From: Suilimivivens sp963638365
GTDB lineage: Bacteria; Bacillota; Clostridia; Lachnospirales; Lachnospiraceae
Length of the DNA stretch: 64,000 bases
Reading direction: 5' to 3'
Assembly: GCA_963638365.1 (NCBI GenBank)
Contig: CAVHRK010000088.1
Location: forward strand, 1 to 64,000
Position numbers and translations under genes: made by a program. The notes beneath the pieces were generated by a model. It was not told the DNA's origin. It did no database searches and was given only the letters and a program-made list of their open reading frames with translations. How positions within the stretch are numbered: position 1 is the first letter of the stretch; each line of letters begins with the position of its first letter. This document shows, in pieces, positions 1-8,301 of the stretch.

Positions 1-816
1 GATATCGAAGAGTATATGGAATATCTTTCTCTTTACAATAAAAATGGAAAAGAAATTACCAATGATGAACGAGGCAAAAAACGGAAATTATCTGCCTTAA
101 AGAGCTTTTATAATTATTTCTTTACATTGGAACAGATCAAAACTAATCCGGCAGCATTGGTTCCACTGCCAAAGCTGCATGAAAAAGAAATCATTCGTCT
201 GGATGCGGATGAGGTTGCGACTTTACTGGATCAGGTTGAAGATGGTGACAAACTGACAAAACGGGAACTGGTTTATCATCAGAAAACACAGATTCGTGAT
301 GTGGCGTTATTAACGCTTCTTCTTGGAACCGGGATTCGGGTATCGGAATGTGTCGGCCTTGACTTAAATGATGTGGATTTTAAAAATAACGGAATTAAAA
401 TCCGCCGAAAAGGCGGTTATGAGACAGTTGTTTATTTTGGAGATGAAGTACAGGATGCATTACTGGACTATCTGGAACAGCGCCATCATATCATTCCCTG
501 TGAGGGACATGAAGAAGCGTTATTCTTATCCTTACAGAATCGCCGGATTTCTGTCCGGGCAGTTGAAAATCTCGTGAAAAAATATGCTTCACGGGTAACC
601 ACCCTAAAACATATTACTCCTCATAAGCTGCGCAGTACATATGGTACTGCCCTCTATCAGGAAACGGGGGATATTTATCTTGTTGCCGATGTCCTGGGGC
701 ATAAGGACGTTAATACTACCCGGAAGCATTATGCAGCGCAGAACGATTATAGAAAACGCAGTGCCGCTAAAGCAGTACAGTTAAGGGAACATTATAATCC
801 TAAACTACATGAATAG
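1..816 (+). CDS. Tyrosine recombinase, XerC/XerD-like (5' end outside window)
   Basis: The reading frame is open from the first base, so the N-terminus lies beyond the left edge; an internal ATG at 16 is not a convincing start. The protein ends with a complete phage-integrase-type catalytic domain. Counting from that ATG, the catalytic set is intact: R108 in GTGIRVSE, K132 in the beta-hairpin, H203 and R206 in HKLR, H229 in GHKD and nucleophile Y239 in HYAA. The preceding part is a SAM-like core-binding domain. These enzymes cut and rejoin DNA through a 3'-phosphotyrosine. It converges on the yneA-like gene. No att repeat, excisionase or phage gene is visible, so a housekeeping XerC/D role in chromosome dimer resolution is more likely than a mobile element, but that is inference. 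Confidence 0.88.
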   Translation, partial: DIEEYMEYLSLYNKNGKEITNDERGKKRKLSALKSFYNYFFTLEQIKTNPAALVPLPKLHEKEIIRLDADEVATLLDQVEDGDKLTKRELVYHQKTQIRDVALLTLLLGTGIRVSECVGLDLNDVDFKNNGIKIRRKGGYETVVYFGDEVQDALLDYLEQRHHIIPCEGHEEALFLSLQNRRISVRAVENLVKKYASRVTTLKHITPHKLRSTYGTALYQETGDIYLVADVLGHKDVNTTRKHYAAQNDYRKRSAAKAVQLREHYNPKLHE

Positions 817-888
817 GTTCATAATTATTATAATATCTGTTCGTATATTGATACTGAATCTGAATATAATAAGTTCATAATGATTCTT

Positions 889-1269
889 CTAACCAACAAA
901 TTCCGCACTGTAATAAGGAATAACCAGATGCTGGCCGGTAGTAATGTCTTCACTGAAAAGTCTGTTCATCTGAAGGACTTCATCAATATAGTTTTGGTAA
1001 CTGTCATAATGATTTTCATCTGCGTATTCCGCAGCGTATGTCCAGAGGGAGTCCCCTCTGCTTACGGTAATACTCTTATAATATTTATAGTAAATGGTTT
1101 CATCGCTGTTCTGCGCCTTCGTCTTCACAGTAAAAAACATCATCGAACAGGTGATAGCAAGTACGAAGGTCAGGGCAAATGTCAGAATACGCTTGCGGAG
1201 CTCTCTTCTTCTCTTTATGCGGTTCATGCGGATTCTTCTCTCACTTCTTCTTTCGTTAGATGTGTTCAT
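889..1269 (-). CDS. yneA: YneA-like SOS cell-division suppressor (TM + LysM-like domain)
   Basis: A 126-residue protein divergent from lexA. It has a very basic N-terminus (many Arg/Lys in residues 7-30), one membrane segment at about 28-46, and a C-terminal LysM-like domain (about 66-120, containing SRGDSLWTYA). This is the architecture of Bacillus YneA, the SOS-induced inhibitor that delays division during DNA damage by acting at the septal cell wall. The ATG at 1269 was chosen because AGAGGA lies 7 bases upstream; a longer TTG-started version would run into a LexA box. Position beside lexA and the boxes between them make DNA-damage induction very likely. Sequence similarity to YneA is judged from architecture and context, so the symbol is tentative. 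Confidence 0.72.
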   Translation of the reverse strand: MNTSNERRSERRIRMNRIKRRRELRKRILTFALTFVLAITCSMMFFTVKTKAQNSDETIYYKYYKSITVSRGDSLWTYAAEYADENHYDSYQNYIDEVLQMNRLFSEDITTGQHLVIPYYSAEFVG

Positions 1270-1304
1270 ACTGGATTCCTCTTTTCTCTTCTGTTCGTAC
1301 AATC

Positions 1305-1318
1305 CGAACGTTTGTTGC
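1305..1318. promoter_or_regulatory. LexA (SOS) box 1
   Basis: Reads CGAACGTTTGTTGC, close to the Firmicutes LexA/DinR consensus CGAAC-N4-GTTCG (12 of 14 at best). It lies 36 bases upstream of the yneA-like start and abuts box 2. Confidence 0.6.
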
Positions 1319-1331
1319 GAACAACTGTTCT
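1318..1331. promoter_or_regulatory. LexA (SOS) box 2
   Basis: Reads CGAACAACTGTTCT, matching CGAAC-N4-GTTC with an intact dyad GAAC/GTTC. It is the best-matching box in the yneA-lexA interval and shares its first base with the end of box 1. Confidence 0.8.
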
Positions 1332-1352
1332 GTATCTATGTTTGCATTATAT

Positions 1353-1366
1353 CGAACATATTTTCG
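1353..1366. promoter_or_regulatory. LexA (SOS) box 3
   Basis: Reads CGAACATATTTTCG, one mismatch from the palindromic CGAACATATGTTCG consensus core apart from the right arm. It lies midway between the divergent genes. Confidence 0.7.
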
Positions 1367-1393
1367 CATGTCAATACTTTAAGAGAAAATAAT

Positions 1394-1407
1394 CGAACAT
1401 TTTTTCG
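1394..1407. promoter_or_regulatory. LexA (SOS) box 4
   Basis: Reads CGAACATTTTTTCG, an intact left half-site and a one-base-changed right half-site. It sits just upstream of the lexA -35 hexamer. Confidence 0.68.
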
Positions 1408-1420
1408 GAATATATGTTTG
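1407..1420. promoter_or_regulatory. Weak LexA box 5 overlapping the lexA -35
   Basis: Reads GGAATATATGTTTG, 11 of 14 to the palindromic consensus. It begins on the last base of box 4 and overlaps the lexA -35 hexamer, so occupancy would block polymerase directly. Weak match taken alone. Confidence 0.45.
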
Positions 1421-1446
1421 CCTTGGACAGAAATCTATGCTATACT
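1418..1446 (+). promoter_or_regulatory. Predicted sigma-A promoter of lexA
   Basis: TTGCCT, 17-base spacer, TATACT. It ends 43 bases before the lexA ATG, overlaps LexA box 5 and directly follows box 4, as expected for autorepression. Confidence 0.65.
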
Positions 1447-1488
1447 AAAAATAAGTTAACTAAAGGTTTGTTTTTAAGGAGGTTTTTG

Positions 1489-2106
1489 ATGGGATACGGT
1501 AAGATTAGTGCCAAGCAACAGGAAATTTTAGATTATATTAAGGAAGAAATATTAAAGCGCGGCTATCCGCCTGCAGTACGTGAGATCTGCGAGGCTGTGA
1601 ATCTCCGTTCCACTTCTTCGGTACATTCTCATTTGGAGACTCTTGAGAAGAATGGCTATATCCGCCGTGATCCTACGAAACCACGTGCAATTGAGATTTG
1701 TGATGATAATTTTCAGATGGTTCGTACCGAGATGGTCAGTCTTCCGGTTGTCGGACAGGTGGCTGCCGGAACTCCGATTCTTGCTGAGGAGAATATCGAC
1801 AGATATTTCCCGGTTCCCGCAGAACTGGTTCCACAGGGAGAATCTTTTGTTTTGAAGGTGAAGGGCGATTCCATGATTAATGTTGGAATTTTCAGTGGAG
1901 ATCAGATTTTTGTGAATGCCTGCAATACCGCGCATAATGGAGACACGGTTGTTGCACTTATTGATGATTCTGCTACCGTGAAGACCTTCTATAAGGAAGA
2001 TGGACATATCCGTCTCCAACCGGAGAATGACACGATGGATCCGATTATTGTGGATGACTGCCAGATCCTGGGTAAGGTTTTTGGCGTCTTCCGTGTCATG
2101 AAGTAA
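1489..2106 (+). CDS. lexA: LexA repressor, SOS regulator
   Basis: A 205-residue LexA: winged-helix DNA-binding domain (residues about 1-70) followed by an S24 peptidase-fold domain. The self-cleavage bond is A93-G94 (in VAAGTP), and the Ser/Lys dyad is S128 (GDSM) and K165 (TVKTF), all present. RecA bound to single-stranded DNA triggers autocleavage, releasing SOS genes. The ATG at 1489 follows AAGGAGG with 6 bases between; upstream in-frame starts have no ribosome site. Length is normal for the family. It is divergent from the yneA-like gene, behind its own promoter and several LexA boxes, and is followed by a terminator, so it is a single-gene transcript. Confidence 0.97.
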   Translation: MGYGKISAKQQEILDYIKEEILKRGYPPAVREICEAVNLRSTSSVHSHLETLEKNGYIRRDPTKPRAIEICDDNFQMVRTEMVSLPVVGQVAAGTPILAEENIDRYFPVPAELVPQGESFVLKVKGDSMINVGIFSGDQIFVNACNTAHNGDTVVALIDDSATVKTFYKEDGHIRLQPENDTMDPIIVDDCQILGKVFGVFRVMK

Positions 2107-2120
2107 GCAGGGGAAATGAA

Positions 2121-2169
2121 AAGCACATCCTTAACCGTAAATTTATTTCGGTATATGGATGTGCTTTTT
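2121..2169 (+). terminator. Terminator after lexA
   Basis: AAGCACATCC pairs with GGATGTGCTT across a loop of about 26 bases, followed by a T run. It lies 14 bases past the lexA stop. Confidence 0.75.
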
Positions 2170-2236
2170 AGATATCGTATATCTTCCTGCTATTTATGAA
2201 AAGTTAAAAATGTGATCTTTTCTGCTCATTAGCTTC

Positions 2237-2863
2237 TTAGCTGAATCTTACATTAATATAAGACATAATTTCCTGTACACAGCGTTCGAAACCAAGCTTG
2301 GAGCTGTCGAGACACAGATCATAGTTTCGGGCATCGGTCCAGTCCAGTCCGGTATAATACTTGTGATAATCGGCACGATGCTTGTCGATCTTCTGTATAT
2401 AACGCTCCAATTCCCTGGAACCCATGCTCTGCTTCTTTGCAGCCTGCTCCATACAATATTCATGTGGTGCATGAATGAATACACTTAGAACATTGTCATA
2501 GTCTTTTAAAACATATTCTGCACAACGGCCAACGATAATACAGGATTCATCCTGTTCGGCAAGCTTTTTAATAATTTTTGCCTGATAATTAAACAGATTT
2601 TCCATGGAAGTGAAATCATCGCTTTCCGGAGGAATCAGTTCTCCCTTATAGACGCTGTGCGCAATCTTAAAAAGCCGGGTTGCTTTAACCTGTTCGTCGG
2701 CATTTCGGAACAAATCTTCATTAATACCACTGTCTTCGGAAGCTAATTTCAACAGCTCCTTATCATAGTAATGAATCCCCATACGCTCTGACAACATCTG
2801 GGCGATGGTACGTCCGCCGCTTCCGTACTGTCTGGCAATTGTAATTACAATATTCTTTTCCAT
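2237..2863 (-). CDS. Cytidylate kinase-like family protein
   Basis: A 208-residue P-loop protein of the cytidylate kinase-like family common in Clostridia. The N-terminal ITIARQYGSGG stretch is the variant phosphate-binding loop of this group, followed by LSERMGIHYYDKELL; VGRCAEYVL and the Arg-rich part (SRELERYIQKIDKHRADYHKYYT) form the rest of the nucleotide site. Substrate is unknown; the family is related to Cmk, but real Cmk is normally separate. ATG 2863 was preferred over GTG 2872 because AGGAGG touches the GTG and is 9 bases from the ATG. It lies downstream of livF in the same direction (62-base gap), so it could be read through from the liv operon. Confidence 0.82.
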   Translation of the reverse strand: MEKNIVITIARQYGSGGRTIAQMLSERMGIHYYDKELLKLASEDSGINEDLFRNADEQVKATRLFKIAHSVYKGELIPPESDDFTSMENLFNYQAKIIKKLAEQDESCIIVGRCAEYVLKDYDNVLSVFIHAPHEYCMEQAAKKQSMGSRELERYIQKIDKHRADYHKYYTGLDWTDARNYDLCLDSSKLGFERCVQEIMSYINVRFS

Positions 2864-2925
2864 CGCGTTCACCCTCCTATAATTTATTTAACCATAAATA
2901 GCTCAGTCCTGCATATATAAGCTGT

Positions 2926-3636
2926 TTATTCTCCAAGATATGCTTTTTTAATGGAATCATTGTTTAACAGATCGCTGGCTTTGCCGGATAAGACAATCTT
3001 ACCCGTTTCCAGAACATAGGCACGGTCTGCGATGGACAATGCTTTCTTCGCATTTTGTTCTACCAGTAATACCGTTGTTCCACCTGCACTGAAACTTTTA
3101 ATAATATCAAAAATTTCATTTACAAAAATGGGTGAAAGTCCCATAGAAGGTTCATCCATAAGAATAATCTTCGGATGAGACATTAAAGCCCGCCCCATGG
3201 CAAGCATCTGCTGTTCACCACCGCTTAAGGTTCCGGCAAGCTGGTTCTGACGTTCCTTAAGACGCGGAAAACGTTTGTAGATATTTTCCAGTGTCTGGTC
3301 GATCTCATTCTTATCTTTGCGGGTATAAGCTCCCATTTTGAGGTTCTGCAGAACCGTAAGGTTGGCAAAGACTCTTCTGCCTTCCGGAACGTGTGCCATT
3401 CCCATAGAAACAATTTTGTGAGCCGGTACCTTGGTAATATCCTTTCCTTCAAACCATACAGAGCCTTTCTTAGCATTGAGTAATCCGGTAATCGTATGAA
3501 GAATTGTTGTTTTTCCTGCACCGTTCGCTCCGATTAACGCAATTACTTCTCCCTCATTTACATCAAAGGAAACACCTTTAATCGCCTGTATCATGCCGTA
3601 ATATACTTCTAAATCTTTGATTTCCAACATGGACAT
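2926..3636 (-). CDS. livF: Branched-chain amino-acid ABC transporter, ATPase LivF
   Basis: A 236-residue ABC ATPase, second of the pair energising the Liv importer. It carries Walker A GANGAGKTT, the Q-loop, signature LSGGEQQML and Walker B IILMDEPSMGL. Its N-terminus (LEIKDLEVYYGMIQAIKGVSF) is typical of LivF rather than LivG. AGGAGG lies 7 bases before the ATG. Last gene of livKHMGF, 59 bases after livG. Acts on the cytoplasmic face with LivG, coupled to LivH/LivM, to import leucine, isoleucine, valine or related solutes. Confidence 0.95.
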   Translation of the reverse strand: MSMLEIKDLEVYYGMIQAIKGVSFDVNEGEVIALIGANGAGKTTILHTITGLLNAKKGSVWFEGKDITKVPAHKIVSMGMAHVPEGRRVFANLTVLQNLKMGAYTRKDKNEIDQTLENIYKRFPRLKERQNQLAGTLSGGEQQMLAMGRALMSHPKIILMDEPSMGLSPIFVNEIFDIIKSFSAGGTTVLLVEQNAKKALSIADRAYVLETGKIVLSGKASDLLNNDSIKKAYLGE

Positions 3637-3695
3637 GTTAAAATCCTCCTCATCTAAGTATCCGTTTTGTTCATAAATTTCGAATCAATGTAAGA

Positions 3696-4457
3696 CTATT
3701 CACCGAGATAAGCAGTAATTACTTCAGGGTTATTCAAAACGTCACTGGTTGTACCCTGTGCAAGTACACGGCCAAAATTAAGAACCGTAAGTTCCTCGCA
3801 GATTCCGGATACCAGCTTCATATCATGTTCGATCAGCAATACTGTCATGTCAAAATGATCACGGACAAAACGAATTGTGTCCATTAGTTCCTGCGTTTCA
3901 TTGGGGTTCATACCGGCGGCAGGTTCATCCAACAGTAAAAGCTTGGGTTCGGTAGCCAGCGCTCTTGCAATTTCCAGCTTACGCTGTTTACCATAAGGAA
4001 GGTTGGAAGCCAGAAAATCCGCTTCCTGATCCAGGTCAAACACCTTAAGAAGCTCTAAGGCATGTTCATTCATGGCCTTTTCGGTCTTATAGTATCTGGG
4101 CAGACGAAGAATTCCTTCGATGGTGGAATATTTATAATGATTATGAAGTCCGACCTTAACATTATCCAGTACGGATAAATCCTTGAACAGACGGATGTTC
4201 TGGAAGGTACGGGCAATTCCTTCTTTATTAATCTCAATGGTGTTCTTTCCGGTAATATCCGTGCCATCCAGTAAAATCTTACCTTCATTGGGCTTATAAA
4301 CACCGGTGAGCAGGTTGAATACGGTTGTTTTACCGGCACCGTTCGGACCGATCAGACCGTACAACTGTCCTTTCTTAATGGAAATATTGAAGTCATCCAC
4401 TGCATGCAGACCGCCGAAAGAGATACTTAAATCTTTAACATCTAATAATGTGGACAT
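3696..4457 (-). CDS. livG: Branched-chain amino-acid ABC transporter, ATPase LivG
   Basis: A 253-residue ABC ATPase with Walker A GPNGAGKTT, variant signature LPYGKQRKLEIARAL and Walker B LLLLDEPAAGMNP. The ARTFQNIRLFKDLSVLDNV block is diagnostic of LivG. Its ATG touches the livM stop codon with no spacer, so translation is probably coupled. Partner of LivF in the importer. Confidence 0.95.
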   Translation of the reverse strand: MSTLLDVKDLSISFGGLHAVDDFNISIKKGQLYGLIGPNGAGKTTVFNLLTGVYKPNEGKILLDGTDITGKNTIEINKEGIARTFQNIRLFKDLSVLDNVKVGLHNHYKYSTIEGILRLPRYYKTEKAMNEHALELLKVFDLDQEADFLASNLPYGKQRKLEIARALATEPKLLLLDEPAAGMNPNETQELMDTIRFVRDHFDMTVLLIEHDMKLVSGICEELTVLNFGRVLAQGTTSDVLNNPEVITAYLGE

Positions 4458-5525
4458 TTACTTTCCCTCCTTTGCGTTCTTGCGGAAAAGGTTCTTCGGA
4501 GAATACTTTTCACGTAAGGTGATGAACTTCGGACTCCAGTTAAAGAGCATCATGACAATCAGAACAATGGAATAAATCAGCATACGATAATCGTTCAATC
4601 CACGTAAGAGCTCCGGAAGCAGGGTTAATACAACGGCTGCAATGATGGAGCCGCGGATATTACCGATTCCGCCAAGTACAACGAAGACCAGAATCGTAAT
4701 GGACATGTTGTAACCGAAGTTTTTCGGAGTTGCCATAAGACTGTTTAAGTTATGGGCATAAAGCACACCGCCGATTCCGGCTAAAGCTGCGGAAATGGAA
4801 AATGCCATCAGCTTATATTTTGTGATATTGATACCAACGGATTCGGCTGCGATTAAGTTATCACGGATGGACATGATCGCGCGTCCGTCTCTGGAACGAA
4901 TCAGATTCAATACGATAAATAAGGTAATCAGAATCAATATAAAACCGATTACAAAATTGGAATCTTTGGGTGTACCGGTAATACCCTGTGCGCCGTTGAT
5001 GATAATCTGTCCATCCGGTTCCATATTCAGGGAAACGGCATCCTTCATGGAAAAATGAAGTCCGTTGGAATCCTTACCGATATATAAAACGTTGATGATA
5101 TTTTTAATGATTTCGCCAAAAGCAAGTGTTACAATAGCAAGATAATCGCCCTTTAACCGTAATACCGGCATACCAATCAGGAAACCGATGAGGCCGGCAG
5201 ATATGGCACCAATAAGGAGGGCAAGAAAGAACCGTAACGGTCCTACGGTGATCACGTTCTCCATACATTTGGAAAAAAAGGCTCCGGTAAAGGCACCCAC
5301 ACACATAAAGCCTGCATGTCCAAGGCTTAACTCTCCCAGAATACCGACCGTTAAATTAAGGGAAACCGCCATAATGACATAGACACACAGAGGAACCAGA
5401 AGCCCTTTCATAAGGCTTGATATATTACCGGTTGTGATCATGCTTTCTACAATGATAAAAGCAACAATAACAATTCCGTAGGTAATTAAATTTTCACGAA
5501 GATTTTTCGTCATTTTGATTTTCAT
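4458..5525 (-). CDS. livM: Branched-chain amino-acid ABC transporter permease LivM
   Basis: A 355-residue permease of the LivM type with roughly nine to ten hydrophobic segments; the conserved GxLSLGHAGFMCVGAF stretch and the EAA-like loop (DNLIAAESVGINITKYKL) are present. The ATG at 5525 follows AAGGAGG; a longer frame reaching 5567 overlaps livH and is disfavoured. It pairs with LivH to form the membrane channel. Confidence 0.94.
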   Translation of the reverse strand: MKIKMTKNLRENLITYGIVIVAFIIVESMITTGNISSLMKGLLVPLCVYVIMAVSLNLTVGILGELSLGHAGFMCVGAFTGAFFSKCMENVITVGPLRFFLALLIGAISAGLIGFLIGMPVLRLKGDYLAIVTLAFGEIIKNIINVLYIGKDSNGLHFSMKDAVSLNMEPDGQIIINGAQGITGTPKDSNFVIGFILILITLFIVLNLIRSRDGRAIMSIRDNLIAAESVGINITKYKLMAFSISAALAGIGGVLYAHNLNSLMATPKNFGYNMSITILVFVVLGGIGNIRGSIIAAVVLTLLPELLRGLNDYRMLIYSIVLIVMMLFNWSPKFITLREKYSPKNLFRKNAKEGK

Positions 5526-5538
5526 ATTCTGCTCCTCC

Positions 5539-6423
5539 TTAAACCTTTTCCTGAATCTTCTTACCAAGAATACCGGTAGGCTTCACCAGAAGAACGACAA
5601 TCAGTACCATGAACACGATGGCATCGGATAACTGGGAGGAAATATATGCTTTACTTAAAATCTCAATGATTCCAAGAATAATTCCACCAATCAGCGCGCC
5701 GGGAATCGAACCGATTCCACCAAATACGGCAGCTACGAATGCCTTGATACCGGGCATGGAACCGGTGTACGGAGTTAATGCCGGATAAGCGGAACATAAC
5801 AGCATGCCGGCAATGGCTGCCAATGCAGATCCGATTGCAAAGGTCAGGGAAATGGTTCCGTTTACATTGATACCCATAAGCTGTGCGGCACCCTTATCTT
5901 CGGAAACAGCAAGCATGGCCTGCCCTGCTTTGGTTTTATTCACAAATAAGGTTAAGCCGATCATAATGACGATACAGGACAAAATGGTTACGATCGTCTC
6001 TCCACTGATGGTAATCTGTCCTCCTGCAAGGGAAAGGCCCGGAACGTTCACAACCGAGGTAAATGCTTTGGTGTTCGCACCGAAAATAAGTAACGCAATA
6101 TTCTGCAGGAAATAGCTGACACCAATTGCAGTAATCAGCACAACCAGTGAGGAGGATGCCTGACGTAACGGACGATAGGCAATGGCCTCGATGGTAATAC
6201 CAAGCACGGTACACAGCACAACGGAAAGAAAGATTCCAAGTGCCGGCGGCAGTCCTGCCATGCTGACAGTAGCAAAAATGGTGTAGGCGCCGATCATGAT
6301 GACATCACCATGGGCAAAGTTCAGCATTTTTGCAATGCCGTAAACCATGGTATAGCCAAGCGCTATGATCGCATACACGCTTCCTAAACTGATTCCATTG
6401 ATTAAGTAGGATATAAAACTCAT
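5539..6423 (-). CDS. livH: Branched-chain amino-acid ABC transporter permease LivH
   Basis: A 294-residue permease with about eight membrane segments and the LivH signature ALGYTMVYGIAKMLNFAHGD near the N-terminus. The EAA-like cytoplasmic loop includes SEDKGAAQLMGINVNG. It ends 13 bases before livM begins. It is separated from livK by 213 bases that contain a terminator, so it is likely expressed at a lower level than the binding protein. Confidence 0.95.
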   Translation of the reverse strand: MSFISYLINGISLGSVYAIIALGYTMVYGIAKMLNFAHGDVIMIGAYTIFATVSMAGLPPALGIFLSVVLCTVLGITIEAIAYRPLRQASSSLVVLITAIGVSYFLQNIALLIFGANTKAFTSVVNVPGLSLAGGQITISGETIVTILSCIVIMIGLTLFVNKTKAGQAMLAVSEDKGAAQLMGINVNGTISLTFAIGSALAAIAGMLLCSAYPALTPYTGSMPGIKAFVAAVFGGIGSIPGALIGGIILGIIEILSKAYISSQLSDAIVFMVLIVVLLVKPTGILGKKIQEKV

Positions 6424-6560
6424 AACAAATCCTGTCCTTTCTTATGTGAAAGTATAATAAAAGTACCTTAAAAAAATATTCATAATATTATAACAAATTA
6501 CTTTAACGCATTGCAATAGTGAAATGGTAATTTGTAATAGATTTTATAATCCTGTGATTA

Positions 6561-6594
6561 AAAAGAGGGATGCTGATAACAACATCCCCCTTTG
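6561..6594 (-). terminator. Terminator/attenuator between livK and livH
   Basis: On the minus strand AAAGGGGGATG pairs with CATCCCTCTTT (one G-T wobble) across a 10-base loop, ending in a short T run. It lies about 40 bases past the livK stop, inside the operon, so it probably sets a high binding-protein to permease ratio by partial termination. Confidence 0.72.
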
Positions 6595-6636
6595 GATTCA
6601 TTTCTATGCTTTATGAAAGCAGATTCTTAATTTAAA

Positions 6637-7854
6637 TTACTGAATTAAGGAATATTCACCATTCTTGATTTCCATAGCTTTAGGCGCTTTGTTTACAGTA
6701 CCGTCAGCAGCCCAGCTCATTCCGGCACCGGTAAGACCATCATAAGTGATCTCTGTCATAACACCCTTTAATTTATCACAGATTCCGGAAACGCCGTCTG
6801 CAGGTGTAGCACCACTCTTTTCGATGGCTTCCTTCACAACATATACAGCATCATATGCATCTGCTGCAAACTGGTTCGGGGTATCACCGTAAGCTGCTTC
6901 ATATGCAGATACGAAATTTTTGGTTGCATCATCCTGTGCATCTGCTGCGAAAGGTGTTAATAACATAACGCCTTCAGCTAAGGATGCATCAAAGTTCTCA
7001 ACACCAAGGATACCGTCAAGACCATCACAACCGAAGAACTTCGGAGCATAGCCCATAGCGTTTGCCTGTGCAAGAATTAAAGATGCTTCATTATAATAAA
7101 TCGGAAGGAATACCAGATCAGCACCAGCACTCTGTGCCTTGGAAAGCTGAACGGAGAAGTCTGTCTTGTTGTCTGCAGTAAAGGCTTCAGCAGCTACAAT
7201 TTCAAAATTCTGATTGGCTGCCTCTTCGGCAAACTTGGTATAGATTCCGGAAGAATATACATCAGAGCTGTCATAAATAACAGCAACCTTTGCTGCTAAA
7301 CCGTTCTCGCCAATGTACTGTGCTGCACCAACACCCTGGTTAGGATCCGTAAAGCATACCTGGAATACATTGTCGTTTCCGTTGATACAGTCTACGGAAG
7401 ATCCGGAAGGAGTGATCTGGAACATGTTATCGTTCTTGGTTTCTGCTGCAACTGCGATACAGCATCCGCTTGTTACGGTACCAACGAGAATGTTCATTCC
7501 CCAATCCTTTAAGTTGTTGTAAGCATTTACGGATTTTTCGTTATCAAGCTCGTCATCCTGGAAGTTAAATTCTACCTGATAGCCGTTGATTCCGCCGGCA
7601 GCGTTAATTTCATTAATAGCAAGCTCTGTTGCGTTCTTAACAGCAATACCATATACGGCAGCTCCGCCGGTTACAGGACCGATACCACCGATTTTAAAGG
7701 TTTCACCGGAAGCTGCTGTTGATGTGCCATCCGTGTATGTGGTTTCTGATACACCTTCTGTGTTGTCCGTACTGCCGGTGCTGCTTCCTGCACATCCTGC
7801 AAGAAGGGACATGGTCATTGCGGCAACGAGTAATAAACTCATGCATTTTTTCAT
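6637..7854 (-). CDS. livK: Branched-chain amino-acid ABC transporter substrate-binding lipoprotein
   Basis: A 405-residue type I periplasmic-binding-fold lipoprotein. The signal peptide MKKCMSLLLVAAMTMSLLAGC has the lipobox LAGC, placing the mature protein on the outer face of the membrane. The core (KIGGIGPVTGGAAVYGIAVKNATELAINEINAAGG) is typical of LivJ/LivK-type Peripla_BP_6 domains. The Ser/Thr/Gly-rich linker after the Cys is a normal flexible tether. The ATG follows a good AGGAGG-like site. First gene of the liv transporter operon behind a near-consensus promoter. Exact ligand (Leu/Ile/Val or another amino acid or amide) is not readable from sequence; livJ is an equally fair symbol. Confidence 0.93.
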   Translation of the reverse strand: MKKCMSLLLVAAMTMSLLAGCAGSSTGSTDNTEGVSETTYTDGTSTAASGETFKIGGIGPVTGGAAVYGIAVKNATELAINEINAAGGINGYQVEFNFQDDELDNEKSVNAYNNLKDWGMNILVGTVTSGCCIAVAAETKNDNMFQITPSGSSVDCINGNDNVFQVCFTDPNQGVGAAQYIGENGLAAKVAVIYDSSDVYSSGIYTKFAEEAANQNFEIVAAEAFTADNKTDFSVQLSKAQSAGADLVFLPIYYNEASLILAQANAMGYAPKFFGCDGLDGILGVENFDASLAEGVMLLTPFAADAQDDATKNFVSAYEAAYGDTPNQFAADAYDAVYVVKEAIEKSGATPADGVSGICDKLKGVMTEITYDGLTGAGMSWAADGTVNKAPKAMEIKNGEYSLIQ

Positions 7855-7909
7855 AATAATTTCCTCCTTTTATCGGTTTAAAAAACAACCGAAAATTTAT
7901 TTACACGTT

Positions 7910-7938
7910 ATCGTATCGCAAATTCCTGTTATTGTCAA
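7910..7938 (-). promoter_or_regulatory. Predicted sigma-A promoter of the liv operon
   Basis: Minus-strand TTGACA (7933-7938), 17-base spacer, TACGAT (7910-7915). Transcription would begin about 50 bases before the livK ATG. No long leader or riboswitch fits in that space. Confidence 0.78.
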
Positions 7939-7995
7939 TTATATTTATACGAAAACAGGGGAAAATATACATTGAATGAAAGGAGGTTTTCAATA

Positions 7996-8214
7996 ATGAA
8001 TAATAAAGCATTAGACTGTACCGCTTTAACCATTGCGATTATCGGTGCAATTAACTGGGGATTGATCGGCTTCTTTTCCTTCGATCTCGTTGCTTTTATT
8101 TTTGGTAATCTTTCCTGGGTTTCCAGAATTATTTATGCCATCGTCGGAATCTGCGGATTGTATCTTATTACGTTTTATATGTATGCCGGCGGAAAATCAG
8201 GCGGCGAGGCATAA
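7996..8214 (+). CDS. DUF378 family small membrane protein
   Basis: A 72-residue protein with two hydrophobic segments (about 10-32 and 40-64) and the DUF378 pattern AIIGAINWGLIGFFSFDLV. Function unknown; the family includes Bacillus YuzA. The start is the ATG at 7996, 9 bases after AGGAGG. It is a single gene on the plus strand, divergent from the liv operon and convergent with rsfS. Confidence 0.88.
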   Translation: MNNKALDCTALTIAIIGAINWGLIGFFSFDLVAFIFGNLSWVSRIIYAIVGICGLYLITFYMYAGGKSGGEA

Positions 8215-8235
8215 AAGGAGCATACAAAAAAGCAA

Positions 8236-8274
8236 ACAAAAAGAGGCGTTGATTCAAAAAAGACAACGCCCCTA
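8236..8274 (-). terminator. Terminator after rsfS
   Basis: On the minus strand AGGGGCGTTG pairs with CAACGCCTCT across a 12-base loop, followed by TTTTTG. It lies 28 bases past the rsfS stop. On the plus strand it has no T tail, so it serves the minus-strand operon. Confidence 0.8.
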
Positions 8275-8301
8275 CATAACAACGTATGATTTAGATGAAA
8301 A

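Noticed and set aside
1..816. Integrase as marker of a prophage or integrative element
   Set aside because: No phage, conjugation, excisionase or att sequence is nearby; next genes are core SOS genes. The 5' edge is cut, so a mobile element beyond the window cannot be fully excluded.
880..1392. Plus-strand frame through the yneA-like gene and SOS boxes
   Set aside because: It would code across the LexA sites and has no family features; the minus-strand LysM protein explains the region.
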